DNA from: Erythrocercus mccallii
Lineage: Eukaryota > Chordata > Aves > Passeriformes > Dicruridae
Direction: 5' to 3'
DNA length: 64,000 nt
NCBI GenBank assembly: GCA_013397435.1
Contig: VZRG01000166.1
Location: 186,001 to 250,000 of the forward strand
Of this stretch, positions 51,701-63,913 are shown one piece after another. The translations under genes and the position numbers were made by a program. Positions within the stretch are counted from its first letter, which is position 1. The number at the start of each line of letters is the position of its first letter. The notes beneath the pieces were generated by a model, which did no database searches, had not been told where the DNA came from, and saw only the letters and a program-made list of their open reading frames with translations.

Positions 51701-53740
51701 TATGCATATTATTAGATGCGATGCTGCTCTAGCTGGGTTTCTGCATCCTTTATTTTTTTTCAGAGAAGGCTTCTGCTGAGTCAGTAACATGTACACAGCT
51801 TGTATATTTTTCATTTCAGTCTTATAAGGACAGGAGTAGTCCATGGGGTGATCATAGGTATAAATTAGTTCAAGACTAGCTCTAAATCTGTGTAGTGCTT
51901 TTGGGTTCTTTTGAATGAAGTGTGTTACAACTTGTAACAATGACGTGTAGGAAGCCAAGGAAATGTGATCTGAATGCAGCTCACAGTAGAGGGTTGTACC
52001 TGGAAACCATTCTGTTACAGATTTTACTCATCTCAAGTTTTTCCCAGTTCTTCACAGCTGAAAACATTGCCACTGACTTGAGTGAGGCCAGATAAAAGGA
52101 GTATGTCTGTGTTTAAGATGGCAATGTAACAAACATATAAATTATGGGTTTTTTCAAAAAAGAAAAAGAATTTCCACATTCCATAAGGTATTAAAATATC
52201 ACAAGCCTAAAAATTATTCTGGTAGCGTTTATGTTTGACATTTCATATAACACAAACCTATCTGTTTATATTATAATGTCCTCAGTTACATTTATGGTTG
52301 AGCAAATCAGAAAAGAATCATCTACTAATGTTTTAAAGAAAAATACTCTGAACTAAGTCATCATCCTCCACCAAAGATACGTTGATAATAAGGAAAAAAA
52401 AAAAAAGATGGAGTTAGTTTAATACTTTTGAATAGTAAAAATTATATACTGAGAACAAGTACAGTCTTTCCAATTGCATTATAAAACACACAAAAACCTA
52501 ATTTCCTTTTGTGGACTGTCGCTGCATTCGTTTCTCTGAACTGGAAAATAGATCCAGATAAAGCCCAGTTCTCAAAAGGTGGAAAAAAGCTGAAGTCAAG
52601 ATTTATGTCTCATTTACATCACAAGCTTGTAAGTCAGAAAATGGACTGTGTAATGGGCCATTCTACCAGGAACCTCATCTTCAGTAGCTGCTGTCTATGT
52701 CTTGGAAATGGTGGTGCAAAATTTGAACAATTTGATTTCTACTGCATGTGTTTGTAATATTTATAAAGTGATCTTAGGGTAATTAGGCTGTTCTTGATAT
52801 TGGCTGTGTAATTCTTCTAACTCTTGCTGTGCCATACTTTATCCTGCATTTTGCGTGGGATCTTTCACTTTACTCGTTGAGGAGAATGACTCTTTCAGTG
52901 ATATCATTACAGAATTTGCTGCAACTTTTTTATCAAATTCAGTTTTTCCAACAGGGCATTGCTGCTGGACAGGGGAGGGAAGGGACCCCTTCATTTTAAT
53001 TCAGCTGGATCACGTAAGTTTTCCAGAGAATTCTTTACAAGCCCAAAGAAAGAGCATAAGAAATTCCCCTTATTACTTGATCTCAATGAATAGTGATATA
53101 ACTTTGATGTCTACAAGGCTAAATAAATGGGTTTTCCTCAATGACCTGAAGACTTTTTCCCATTATATAATCACAAGATACTACAGTAGTTTGTTTCTGC
53201 TGACAATTGTGTGCTACATAATTTTATAGAACACTTTTCTAAACAGACCATTTTTACAAAGCTTTAAACTAGTACAAATTTGTTATATGTCACCTGACTT
53301 GCAGGTTTCTTCTGTTTATAAAAATTCCTATTTTGTTAGAGAGCTTTATATCAAAGCTTTTAGAATAACAGAGACTTTTAGCATGCCTAATATTTAGCAT
53401 TATTGAAAAATGTGAAGAAAGAGATGTATTGAAAAGAAAATATTTGAAGAAGTGAAGGCAGGTACTAGTGGTTTCCAAGTATCTTTGGCAAGACATTCAT
53501 CCTCTTTTAAGGACCAGTCCTAAAGCAGAAAAGCTCAGAAGGTCAAGCACATAACTTCTCCTTCGCAGCAGTATATTGTATCAGTCTGCAGCCTTATTGA
53601 TCCAGGGACCTCCTGACTCCAGGCTGCTGGGAAACACTCACCTAAGATCAGCTTTTCATATCTGATGTTCCCTGACTGTTTTCCATAAACCTTCAGAAGT
53701 ACAGAAGAGCTAATTTCAAACTAACCATAGTTTGTTTCCA
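48746..53740. other. Non-coding unique sequence
   Basis: AT-rich, with no supportable gene. There is an A13 run at 52394-52406. The plus-strand open frame at 52855-53229 (124 codons) is open and moderately mixed in composition in its first half, becoming AT-rich later. I see no domain or reliable exon boundary. Confidence 0.55.
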
Positions 53741-53826
53741 GTTTGGGGTTTGTGAGGTTTAGTTTTTTAGGGTTGTTTGGTTTTTGGTGTGGTTTTTTGT
53801 TGTTGTTTATTGGTTTGGGTTTTTTC
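53741..53826 (-). repeat. G/T-only low-complexity tract (A/C on minus strand)
   Basis: GGGTTTGTGAGG is followed by GGTTGTTTGGTTTTTGGTG and TTGTTGTTTATTGG, nearly all G and T. It is the second inverted member of the A/C-only class and mirrors the 34.4 kb tract. The lysine/glutamine/threonine-rich minus-strand peptide across it is an artefact. Confidence 0.85.
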
Positions 53827-56800
53827 CTTAACCAAGGCTACTAAATTATTTCTTTTGTGAAAAATCCATACAGCTGTAGAGAAGAGTAGGCCGTGTTTGG
53901 GATTTTTGTAGCCTTGATTTATCTTTGCTATACACAAGGTAAAAGAATGAAAATAACGGGCATCTGACAGAGATCCCTTGAAAGACTCCATGATTTCAAA
54001 TCTGATGTTTCCTGCAGGGAATTTTGTCATCTCCCTGCCTGCCCACCCATTTACCTCTTCTGCTCACATATGGAGCCATTGCCACACCCACCAGGGCTTG
54101 GCTCTGTGGCCAGCTGGGGCTGGCACAGTCTCATGTGGGGCCTCACTGTGCAAAGGAGCCTCCTGTGTGATTTTTGCTACTGAGAGACCTTTTCATTTTC
54201 TCCTCCCACCATTGCTATCAAGGGCAACATAGTCCAAATTAGGATTTTGACTGGGCCACGCAGTCACTGCTACAAGACCTGCTTTCCTTCAGGTATAGGT
54301 GGGAGAGAGATGAGCTGGAAGTGGTCTTCACTCACTAGGAGACTCAGAAGACAGTGACAAATTTGGCTCCTGTGTAATGAGTTGCAGGACAAGCCTCCAC
54401 AGAAGCCCGTTTGAAGATGGCATAACTTAAAAATACCCTTTATTACTGCAAGCTGTGCCCATGGCTGAGATCCAAGTTGAGAGTCAGCAAAAATGGATGA
54501 AAGCAACCAGCACCATTTCCTCTCTGCCTTTTGCACTAATGAACTCCATTATGTTTATAAAATTGGTTCTCACCTACAGCTTGAAACTGCAATTATAATT
54601 TGGTCCTTTTACCTCTTGCATATTCTTTAGTATGCTGTTCCTAAGCCAGTTCAAAAATACCACAGCATAAAAAAATTGTTCTCAAAAGGGCTTTTATGTT
54701 GTTGGTTTTAAATGCTTTGAAAACCATTAGATTGTTCCAGGCTTACCGGGACATTTCCATAAAAATTAGCTGCATGCCAAAGAATCCGAGATTCATATAT
54801 TACAGGATATGGTCTCCTCACACCCTCCGCCTACTCATTTGGATGTGTCTCATGGTTTTCCTGCATCATTTGACACATCTGTAGTCATTTAATTGTTCTA
54901 GCCTTTCAGACTGTATTGTGAAACAATTGCTTACAGGACTCATTAAAAGAAAATATAACAAAAAATTCCCATGCGTTGTACCTCCTCCACAGCAACCTAA
55001 GCCTTGGAAACTTGCAGGGTTTCCAAAAACTTTATGTTTTTTTAAAGAGAACATTTTGACCTGTGTTAGTGTAGACAGCCAGTGTGCTGCATGAGTGTTT
55101 GGACAATGTTTCTGTATGTCTAAAATGTGGTGAGTGAAATGGGAGTGTGTTACATATCGCATGGTATTTTTTTATTACTATTTACTTATTTCAGTTTTGG
55201 TCCTGTCTCAGAAAGGTGTTTAACCATTTCTCTGTGTCAGCCCTCAACTAGCAAAGCCTTTTCTTTAGTCTTACTGAAATGAATGCAAGCAAACGATATG
55301 CTGAGAGGTAAGTATTAGCTTGGAAAATTTTGCTGAATGAAATATTCTCTCCTTAGTCTTTGAGATGGCAAGAGATGTTACTGGAGTGCATCTGTTTATC
55401 TCAATTAATGTTGTGTCATACAGAAAAAAACCACATTGCCAAATGCTTGAAATTCCACTGTTCATTATTTCACTCCTTAGCAGAGAGGAGAACTCCCTGC
55501 ATCTCCAACTGAGATACCAAATATCTGGCAGAACTCTAAATTCCTATCTGCCTCAAGGTCATGGAAGAAGACATGATAATGATGCTGAAATAGGCTTATG
55601 CAATATAATGGATGTAGCTAGTTTTAAATGTTTAAAATTGGCTAACTGCATTGAAACATGCATTATTGTGCAGAAAAATGTAGCTTATAGGCTGGTGGGA
55701 GCCTATTTGGAGAGTGCCACAAGGAATATATAAAAATGCTGCTTAGGTTTTGAGGGAAGGATCACACCTGAATCAGTCCAGAACTAAATTATCCACTGAC
55801 TGTTCTTGATCATGAAAATCATTTGGGTGGAGACTAAGAGTGCCCACAGCTACCTTAATGTGAAAATGACTTAGTAATAGGAAAATAGAAATTTAATGTC
55901 CTTTGCTTTCCACCTTCCTTTTACGATGCTTGCATAACACACCTGTTTCCTCTAAGCTGAAATGTTTTAATTTCTCTGAGTTGGTGTTTTGGTAACATAA
56001 ATGTTTCAGCAAGACTAGAAAAGTCTCACCACATCCATAAATGCATTTTACACTGACTTTGTAACAGGATACAATAACAACAGAATCTATTGTACAGTAC
56101 CTGGAGCAGGGTAAGGGTATTTTTAGATTAATAGGTAGGCTCAAGTGATGAAAAAACTTGTGCAAGAATGAATTTTAACATGTTTAAGATTGTGTTGTAC
56201 TACTTCTCAGAGTACCAGCTGAGTTCCTCTTTATTTCAGTCTGTCTGTATTTTTATGCCACATTCATCATTATATTTGACTGCCTGGAGACTTGACTCTC
56301 ATTCAATTCAGTTTTTCCAGGCACACAGATGTGATGAGTAGAGATGAGATTTTTGTTGAAGCTCAGGCTCTCAGGCTTCAAGATCACTTACATAGGTCTT
56401 GGAAGTTCTGCCTTGAGAGCTAGGGATTCCAAATGCTGTCCTGGGTGTTCAGGAGTAGCAGTAGGAATAACAGCCTTCCTGTCAAAACAGCAGTCAGGTG
56501 TGGTCCTGGATCAGATGTCATGAGATCCCATAAGAGACAAGAGGTATCCTTCTGGTTTTTCCTTCTCTATCCCTAATCACTTTCTCCTTATATCTTCCAT
56601 TATTTCTTCCACTTCTGGCCCCAAGACCATATGCTGGATTTGGCAAACACCTCATCAGCTTTAAATGAAACATAATAGGTTCCACAAGTGATCATTTCCT
56701 AGGTAACTTCATTTAATCAAAAAATCACAGACTTTCTCTGGAGCCAACTCTTGTCCTGATGAGAGGGAAACAGGATAACCCATAGTAGTTTTGTCGGGAC

Positions 56801-56975
56801 ACATCATTGCCAAAGATTCTCAGTAACTTTGCATTACCTGGGGAGAAACAATAAAAACTATAATTTAGCAAACACAGGAAAAGGTCCATGATTAATGTGA
56901 GCACTTGCAGGTAAGCAGGAACAGTTCAGTGACTTTGTAAATCCCTTCTCAAAGTCGTGTTTAATAACACAGAGA
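53827..56975. other. Non-coding sequence with one GC-richer patch
   Basis: No gene is called. The patch at about 54010-54240 is richer in G+C and open in more than one frame, without a convincing splice acceptor/donor pair. The plus-strand open frame at 55365-55733 (122 codons) crosses AT-rich sequence and shows no domain. Confidence 0.5.
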
Positions 56976-57005
56976 GGTGCAAAAAGAGGTGCCTCTCTTT
57001 GCACC
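56976..57005. repeat. Near-perfect 30-bp inverted repeat (hairpin)
   Basis: Arms of 14 bp, 'ggtgcaaaaagagg' (56976-56989) and 'cctctctttgcacc' (56992-57005), pair with a single mismatch around a 2-nt centre. It could form a cruciform in DNA or a tight hairpin in RNA. The stem is shorter than usual microRNA precursors and the loop is too small, so a microRNA is unlikely. Confidence 0.9.
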
Positions 57006-59487
57006 CACACTTGGTACCTTATAGACTGTACCTCAGTATTTCACTATTTTCTTTGTAAGGCTTAATTCAGAGTTCAGACTACACGGGGGAATAGTGTGCA
57101 CAGCACAGATTCTATCATACTTTCCATCTCAGCTGGCTTTCCAGCAGAGAGGTGATGTAAGCACTCTAAGGAGCAGTTTTGGTTATATTCAGAAAACAGA
57201 TCTTTTTAATAGTTTTTCTCTCATTTGGTTTTATTGGTGTATTAGAATAGAGGCAGCATTAAACAACTTGTGTGTAACTTCAAACAGATCATGAACTTTT
57301 GCCAATTATAGTAGATCTGAGAATGTATGTATTTACAGAGAAGTATGCATATGTGCCAACATATAGCCAACACAGAAACGTGTGTGCTTCTAGCAGAAAA
57401 GTTTGGGAATAATATACAAGCTATTGGAGAGCCACAGATGTGTTCATTCATAATGAGTTGTTTGGGTTTTTTTCAGTCTGAGCACCAGTTTCAAGTTATT
57501 TTCCAGTAATAATTGAATTGAGTGTGTCTAAAGCGCCAAGGGTTAGCAAAATCCAGTGGACTAGACTGGGCATCTTTTGCATCCAGATCTAACTGTGTTA
57601 TAGTAAGTGATTTTCCTGTGGCCTGAGACACAACATGTTTCTATGCAGCAAATTTAACAGAGGCTATGCAGTTTGCATCGTCTTTTTTTTTCCTCTCTTA
57701 GTCAGTTTTTCCAGCTAATGGAAAGAGAATGTCTTGGCTTCATCTTTATTCCACCCTCATTCCATCAGGCCCAAACTCTGAGTTGGATAACTCCCAATAG
57801 GATCAGGACACATATGGTCTCTTAAGTAATGCTTCTGAATCAGTACACGCATTTGCAAAATACATTTTTACTCTTCAATTTCTTTGCGAGATCAATTCAT
57901 TGCTCAGCTTACATTTCTTCATGAATAAGCAAATATGTATATGTTTGCATGTATATACATGTAAGTGCATGCATATTTATGTATTAGTAAGCCCATTTTC
58001 TCTACCTTACCAGCCCTGCAGAAGGTGGTGCTTCCAGCTCTGTGTATGAGGGCTAAAGAGAGACATTTACTTTTGTATAAGCTGTGACAGGAAGTGGGAT
58101 GAACCAGTTCACATCTGTTAGCCATTAAACAGTGAAATAACAACAACAATACTAAAATATGCTTTTAGCCAGGCCAACAAGAACAGAAATCAGACATAAA
58201 AAGCTGAAGGTGAGTCAAAAGACTGCCCACATCCAGTTGATTTCCTCAAAAGCAAAATACTATGTACTTTTTTTCCTGATTTTCAGTTCTGCAAAATCCG
58301 CCTTCTTGGATCATTAAAACATGCCATCAGAATGAGAGGGTTTGAGGATTTCCTGTAGAAAACTATAGCTGCATTCATTCCTGCAGCAGTGTCTGAGAGG
58401 AACAAGCATGGGCCTCAGAAATTCTTGGATTTAGAAAAGCAGCACTTTTCTTACACTTCTTCCCAATCACCTCCTACACCTTGATCTGCTGATCTTTTCT
58501 TGGGATACTGCTGAACAATTGTAAAATGGATTAATTAGAAATGCATACCATCTTTTAATAGATACTACCTGAGCCATTATCAAGGGTTGACAGGATTTAT
58601 TTAATAGCTCTTTTGTGATGTATTGCTGACCTTCTCTGAAATCTTATCAATTCAATGACAGTAAAAAAGGCCTTAGAAGATCATGCCTCAGGACATTGCT
58701 TTGAGTGATAAAACAATCGATTCTTAAATTTAAAGGTTGTTCTTTTGCTTATATGCATGATAGTTGTTCCTAGATAGCAGCTGTCATTGCAGAAACTCTG
58801 GCAAGCTGAAGGAAAATCATGATTAATTGGAGAACTGGTATTCAGAGCAAATGGCTGGCTGCCAACAGGCTGCAAAAGTAAATAGCATCAATTAAGTCAA
58901 CATAGCTAATTTTCTCCTGAGCTAGTAATTACACTCTGTGCACAATGACCTCTTCATTAAAATAATGGAATATTGTAGAAATGTAAGTGAACAACAGTTG
59001 GAGTGTTATTCAAGCTGTTTTTTCATGATTTAATAGAATAAAAAAAGATAAGCCTTGACTTTTACCCATTTTGGTCACTTTGGCAAATAACTATTTCTAT
59101 TCAAGTTCTCTATTTTTACTATTTCTGTTTCATCAATCTGTTCATGTGTGAATAAAAAACAAAATTCTTGGTGGGGCAAACATCAATGCGCAAATATTTG
59201 ATACAAGTTTGATTCTTAGTTTTAGGCTGCTTGTTTGCTTCAGTTTTCAAAGTCACAGTGTGTTTCTCAAGCCTGAAGTCAGGGATCATGTGGTGGTGAT
59301 CCGATGGTGGTGTGTTGTTGGTCGCGCTTCACTGGCAGGACAGCCCTGAGCCTGGCCTAACTCGAGTGTTCTTGTCCCTGTGTTTGGAGGGACAGGACAA
59401 AGGGTGGCCAGGACGAACTGTTCCAGGCTTGGAGGACTTGTTGATGCAAGCAGACTGGCAGGAAAGGCTTTACCAACCTTTTCTATT
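57006..59487. other. Non-coding sequence, possible 3' UTR of the minus-strand exon candidate
   Basis: AT-rich. It includes a purine/pyrimidine-alternating patch at about 57928-57982 with the perfect 14-bp palindrome 'catgtatatacatg'. If the minus-strand exon candidate ending at 59488 is real, its 3' UTR would run leftward here. Minus-strand ATTAAA at 59034-59029 is a possible polyadenylation signal about 450 nt after the stop. No other gene is seen. Confidence 0.4.
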
Positions 59488-59693
59488 TCAGTAGATATCG
59501 CAGGGCTGTGACTCAAAGGCCCCGTACGGTGGATTGTGCTCACTGCCATTTGGCAGAGAATGACGGGGAGACGGACACATGGAGCCGTAACTGCTGGGCT
59601 CAAATATAATGTGGTGCTGGCTGTTCCCTGAGGAATAGGAAATGACCACAATGACATTGTCACTATCTTCCCCAGGCGAGGAGGGAGCAATCT
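59488..59693 (-). CDS. Candidate 3'-terminal coding exon, unidentified product
   Basis: I do not recognise this product. On the minus strand an AG at 59695-59694 can act as splice acceptor (its polypyrimidine tract is weak). It is followed by an open frame of about 67 codons from ATT at 59691, ending in TGA at 59490-59488. An in-frame TAA at 59709-59707, just upstream of the acceptor, means splicing would be required. The predicted peptide looks protein-like: acidic 'GEDSDN', hydrophobic 'VIVVI', then a Ser/Pro/Asn-rich segment with tyrosines ('SSYGSM', 'PPYGAF') ending 'QPCDIY'. This could suit a receptor's cytoplasmic tail or a disordered C-terminus, which is inference. The codons are mixed and GC3 is about 58% by count, above the surrounding DNA, and several CpGs survive. 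Against it: the whole island is GC-rich and another minus frame (59286-59729) is also open, so chance is possible. Confidence 0.25.
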
Positions 59694-62600
59694 CTGTGTG
59701 CTTACATTATGCCATATCATAGCTAGCACAAATGTACATTCCTCATTTGAACTGTCTCACAGAGAAGGTCAACAAATTATCTGAGCCCTGGCCAGACTTC
59801 AAAAGTTCAGAGGTTTGGTTCAGAATGAGTTGCAGTCACTGATTCAAGGTTCATAAAAGCTGTCCAGATTTTCTGAGACTGTAAGACTGGGCTGGAGCAG
59901 AATTTTTCCTGTAGCTTTCAGCACTTCTGTTTCCCATCCTAGCTGGACAGTGGAATCGAAAAAACACTTCTTCAGAAATTCCAAGAGCTTAAGAACATTT
60001 GGTCCCAATCTGGTTCTAAAAATGAGTAAGGATCTGGGAAGCTGTCTGCCAGGATAGCATCTAACCTACCTAGTCTGTCCCATTGTGCCTGCAGCTCCCT
60101 TTGGACTGGGTGGTATTGTTGTAGCTGGAGTTCAGTGCAACTCTGAGCATGCGCCCTAACAATCTAGCTTGTCATCTTTCCCTAGTTACTTACAGGTTCT
60201 TATGGATATTAAAGCATAAATCTGTTTAATCTTTGATAGTTAGCACTATACTCTGGCGAAGAAAGAGTCCAGTGGTTCAACAGCTGCAATATTGCAACGT
60301 CAACAGGGAGTCTTATATTTCAGAACAGCAGAAAACGTGCTCCTAATACTTTGGGGTTTCAGATACAAGAAGGCTGTTTATAATGTCACATGGCCAAGGC
60401 ATGGCCAAGTCAAGTCATGGGAAGGAAATCAATTTCAGTTCCTGCTGTTAACTCTTTTTCAGCATTAGTTTGGGATTATGATGTACAGACTAGATATACA
60501 TCCTTCTTCCCCTTGCTTGAAGAATGCTTTGGGTATTTTACCAGAGTATATTTACAAAAGTTCTGCACTACTGCAACAAGTGGGTCAGTACCAATGTGTT
60601 TCGTGTGTGCCAGCAATGACCACTGTTAGAGCAGCAGCCTAAACCCTACAGCTGGAGCTGGAACAGAATTTGTCAGGTTTGGACATGTTATTTCCATTTG
60701 GCTAAATAAATGCATCTTAAGCTATTCTTACCCAAATCTGTGGCCTTTTAATTTTTTTCTTTTTTTTCCCCACTGGGAAAACTAGACTTTTCTTGTAGTC
60801 CTGGGAAGTGAGGATCAGTATTCCCATATTACTAGTTTCTGCTGTCAGTAAAAGAAAACTAGCTAACATATCATCCTAAGAAATTTCAGGTATGGAGAGG
60901 TACCAGACTTTTTCAGAGACCCCCAAAGACACAGATTCACATTCTGCCCTTCAAACTTAAACCTAACTGAATTGCAGGGGTATTTGCAGTAAGGGCAGGG
61001 AAAGAATTGCTAAACCAGTTACAAAGAGAGGAGAAATTGTAATACTCAGTTTGGGTCTAGTCTCCCACATTAAGGCATTCAGAAGAGTTGGGATGTGGGA
61101 CTGTGGTAGGAGTTCACTCACGTTACTGTGTACGGTAAGAAACTTCCAGCAATTGTGCTTATGGCTTCAGTGGGGAACAGACTGTGTGGGGCTCCCTGGA
61201 TGCTTCTGTGGGAACAGACTGCAGCTGTGTGTAGCCTCTGGCTCCTCCAGGGACACCACGTTGTAGATTCCCCATGAAGGAGTTCTGAGAGATATTTATT
61301 CTCACCAGCACAGAAATCTTCCTGTACTTTCCCAAGGGATTGAGTGCTGCCTAAATATTACAGACAATGGAAAAATCTCTTTGAACCCTATTTGCAAATT
61401 TAAACCACTTGGCACCTGTCTTTTCAGCACCGGAAGAATTTTTATTTGAGTTTTCTTTACAGTATTTGGAGTCTAAGACAGTCAAGTTTATACCACTGTA
61501 ATGGTGCCTCTGTAGATTCTACCTTTCTCCAATTTTAAATAAGTGCCACACAAGAAGGTCAAACAAATTCATATTTGTGTAGTACTTAGAACTCTTTAAG
61601 CTGAAGGAAGTGTACAAATGTAGTGTGCATTTAATTGGGTGCATTTCTTGAGTAAAACTAGATTTCACATTGTGTTAAATATTACATAAGCTTTGCGTTA
61701 ATAGAGAAAGTTTAAAATAATACCTGGTTAATAAAAATAATGTACAATTTTACATCCTATCACAGGATACTTTTAGCAATTAAATATTATTTAGACTCTG
61801 AAAATAAGAAACATTGGAATTAGTACTGTGTCTTATCATGGCTTTATAGAGATTATTTTGATGCTTGGTGGATATAATTTTGCCCCTCTCACTTTTCTTA
61901 CATATTACAATTTAATCCTGTTTTGAGCTTCTAATGCTTGGCTAAAAAAGTGCAATAGTCAGGCTGCAAGATTCAGCAAGACATCCCACTAAATGTAATA
62001 TCCATGTGAACTATATGTGAAATTCCACATTAAAAGAATATTATTAAGATTTTTGAGGCAGGTAATTATGAAAGCAAAGTTTGAGACTGCATGCACACTT
62101 TCAGTTCAGGTCACATATTTGCATTTTGATCATGTAGTTCGTTTTTTTAAGTCACTAGTCCCTTGCACTTGTCAGCACTCAGGATATGTCTGTTCCTCAG
62201 ATGCACCAGAGTTATGCAATTAGGCAGGCCTAGTGCCTTTGGATGTGGATTCGATATCTGTGTCATCATATGCATTAAGTGCGGCAGAGGACTGCTGGAA
62301 TAAAAAGGATGATCTCTGTCCCTCTCTTTCAGAATTCCTGTGAGATGATGCTAAACAAGGCCCTAAAACCAGTCCTTATCAAAGGTGACTGAGAATGGGT
62401 TTTTTCTTATTTCTGGTGTTTAGACGTGCAGAAGAAGGCAGCAGGATCTGTACTGTGGGCATGTAAGTTCTGTGAAAACTTCATTCCCAGGAGTCACAAC
62501 TAAAAAAAATATAATTGCTACCATTATTTCAGCTGCAAAATGGAAACTATATTGTGAAGGTAATTAATACATATGAAACACTAAGATACTACTGCATTAA

Positions 62601-62779
62601 ATATGACACGAAAAATCTTGAGGAAATTAATAGAGCTATCCTAAGAATAGCTTTTGAATAAAGTGAAGCTCATAAGGGCTGTGATTACACATTGAAAATA
62701 CGTCAAAGCAGTCAACTGAGCACTGTATTTTTGTGAGCACTTTTCATTTCAATTCAGAAAATGAGACAAAGACTCACTT
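59694..62779. other. Intergenic or intronic sequence; one GC-richer patch
   Basis: Mostly AT-rich. The patch at about 61100-61280 has more G+C and is open in all three minus frames. One minus frame reads 'IYNVVSLEEPEATHS' (about 61272 leftward) and stops at a TGA near 61174, and an AG with a short pyrimidine run ('tctctcag') lies just upstream near 61288. It might be an exon. The evidence is too ambiguous for a call because the alternative frames are equally open. Confidence 0.45.
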
Positions 62780-62803
62780 AAAAAAAAAAAAAAAAAAAAA
62801 AAA
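62780..62803. repeat. Homopolymer A24
   Basis: Twenty-four consecutive A, the same length as the T24 at 35.2 kb. If it is the tail of a plus-strand retroposed copy, the body would lie to the left. The AT-rich sequence there is not a recognisable element. Confidence 0.97.
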
Positions 62804-63412
62804 GCCCTAAACCTGACTGTGCAAGCATTGCATTATATATTCACAGGGAGACCAAAGAAAGGTCAGGTATATTGTAATTTCTGACTTTCTGAGTGTTTGA
62901 CTTGGCAACTTCAGCTCTTTATGAGTCACATATGTACCGAGAGAAAAGTGTTATAAATTCATGGTCAGATCTTTTTTTATATTATTCTTACTTCTCAATG
63001 TCATAAAATAACTTAGTGCAGCTCAGTTTCACCTTCTATTTAAAAGAAATACAGTATTTTAGATGTGGTTTTGTACTTAGTAAAGAATGTAAATTTTACA
63101 TAGAAGAACATTAGTTCTTTTCAGGAAAAGTTTCCTGCTAGCGGCTTTCAGAAATAACTGGATTTTCTCATCAGAAGCTGAGTAAAAATGAGATACATTT
63201 GCAAATACCACTGATCTTCTGTGAAGGTACCAGCACTGTTTCTTCAATTTTTAAAACAATATTGGCCAGCCAGTTGGTCATGAATGGGAGCAGAAGAGAA
63301 CAAAGAAAAATCTTCCCTTAGTGAGAAGATGGGCAAAAAACAGACCACCTCCATGGGAAGTACTGTTTTCCTCATACCACCAATGTTTCTTGCTCTGTGT
63401 TAAAACACAATG
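62804..63412. other. Non-coding sequence
   Basis: AT-rich, with no gene or repeat recognised. It would be the downstream flank of the minus-strand terminal-exon candidate that follows. Confidence 0.5.
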
Positions 63413-63913
63413 TTTATTCCCTCATTCTTGACCATTGTCACAGCCTGCTGTCAAGGGACCAAGGAGAAAATAAGGCAAAGAAAAAGAAAGAGATCTGTTG
63501 AGAGGAAGGTGACAACAACTTTTAACAATTTTCAAGGCTGAGATGAAGAAAGGGAATATTCTTACAGAAGTATTTAAGCTCTGCTCAAACTGCTGAATGT
63601 GCAGGGACTGCATTTTAATTATCACCTTGCAATATTTTTTTTCCTTTAGGAAGTAGTTTCCACACCCTAATAAAAAGGCAGGATCAGGCAGTCCTACAGC
63701 CTTCTGCACAGCTGTTCTTCTCCTTGGTGAGAAGCGGTAACTGCGAGCAGTTGCCTTGGCATGGCTTTCCCTAACCAAGGGGAGGTATAGCGCTGTTTCA
63801 GATATGCTGCACACCAGGTGAGCAGTGGGCTTCCAGGTTTCCCAAAGGAAAGTCAAAATTCCAGAGCAGTCAGCCTTGTTTACTTCAGGCAAAAGAAATG
63901 GAGATACCAGAGT
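63413..63913 (-). other. Candidate minus-strand terminal exon with poly(A) signal
   Basis: Reading leftward on the minus strand, a long pyrimidine tract ('ctctctcaccctcttcttca') ends in 'cccag' at 63914. This is the most convincing splice acceptor I saw in the window, with a possible branch site 'tctaatc' about 30 nt before it. The frame stays open from ACT at 63913 for about 163 codons to TGA at 63424-63422. An AATAAA hexamer at 63418-63413 begins only four bases after the stop, and a G/T-rich stretch follows it. The peptide starts 'TLVSPFLLPEVNKADCSG', has a basic 'RFSPRRR' and matches no family I recognise. The first half is better balanced in composition than the second. Such a short distance from stop to poly(A) signal is unusual for a coding gene, so a non-coding RNA last exon is at least as likely. 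Confidence 0.25.

Noticed and set aside
52855..53229. 124-codon plus-strand open frame
   Set aside because: The second half is plain AT-rich sequence, and no domain or splice signals support it.
56976..57005. MicroRNA precursor
   Set aside because: The stem is 14 bp with a 2-nt loop, too short for Drosha/Dicer processing.
57928..57982. Functional Z-DNA or tandem repeat from alternating purine/pyrimidine sequence
   Set aside because: The alternation is short and irregular, apart from a 14-bp palindrome. It is common in AT-rich bird DNA.
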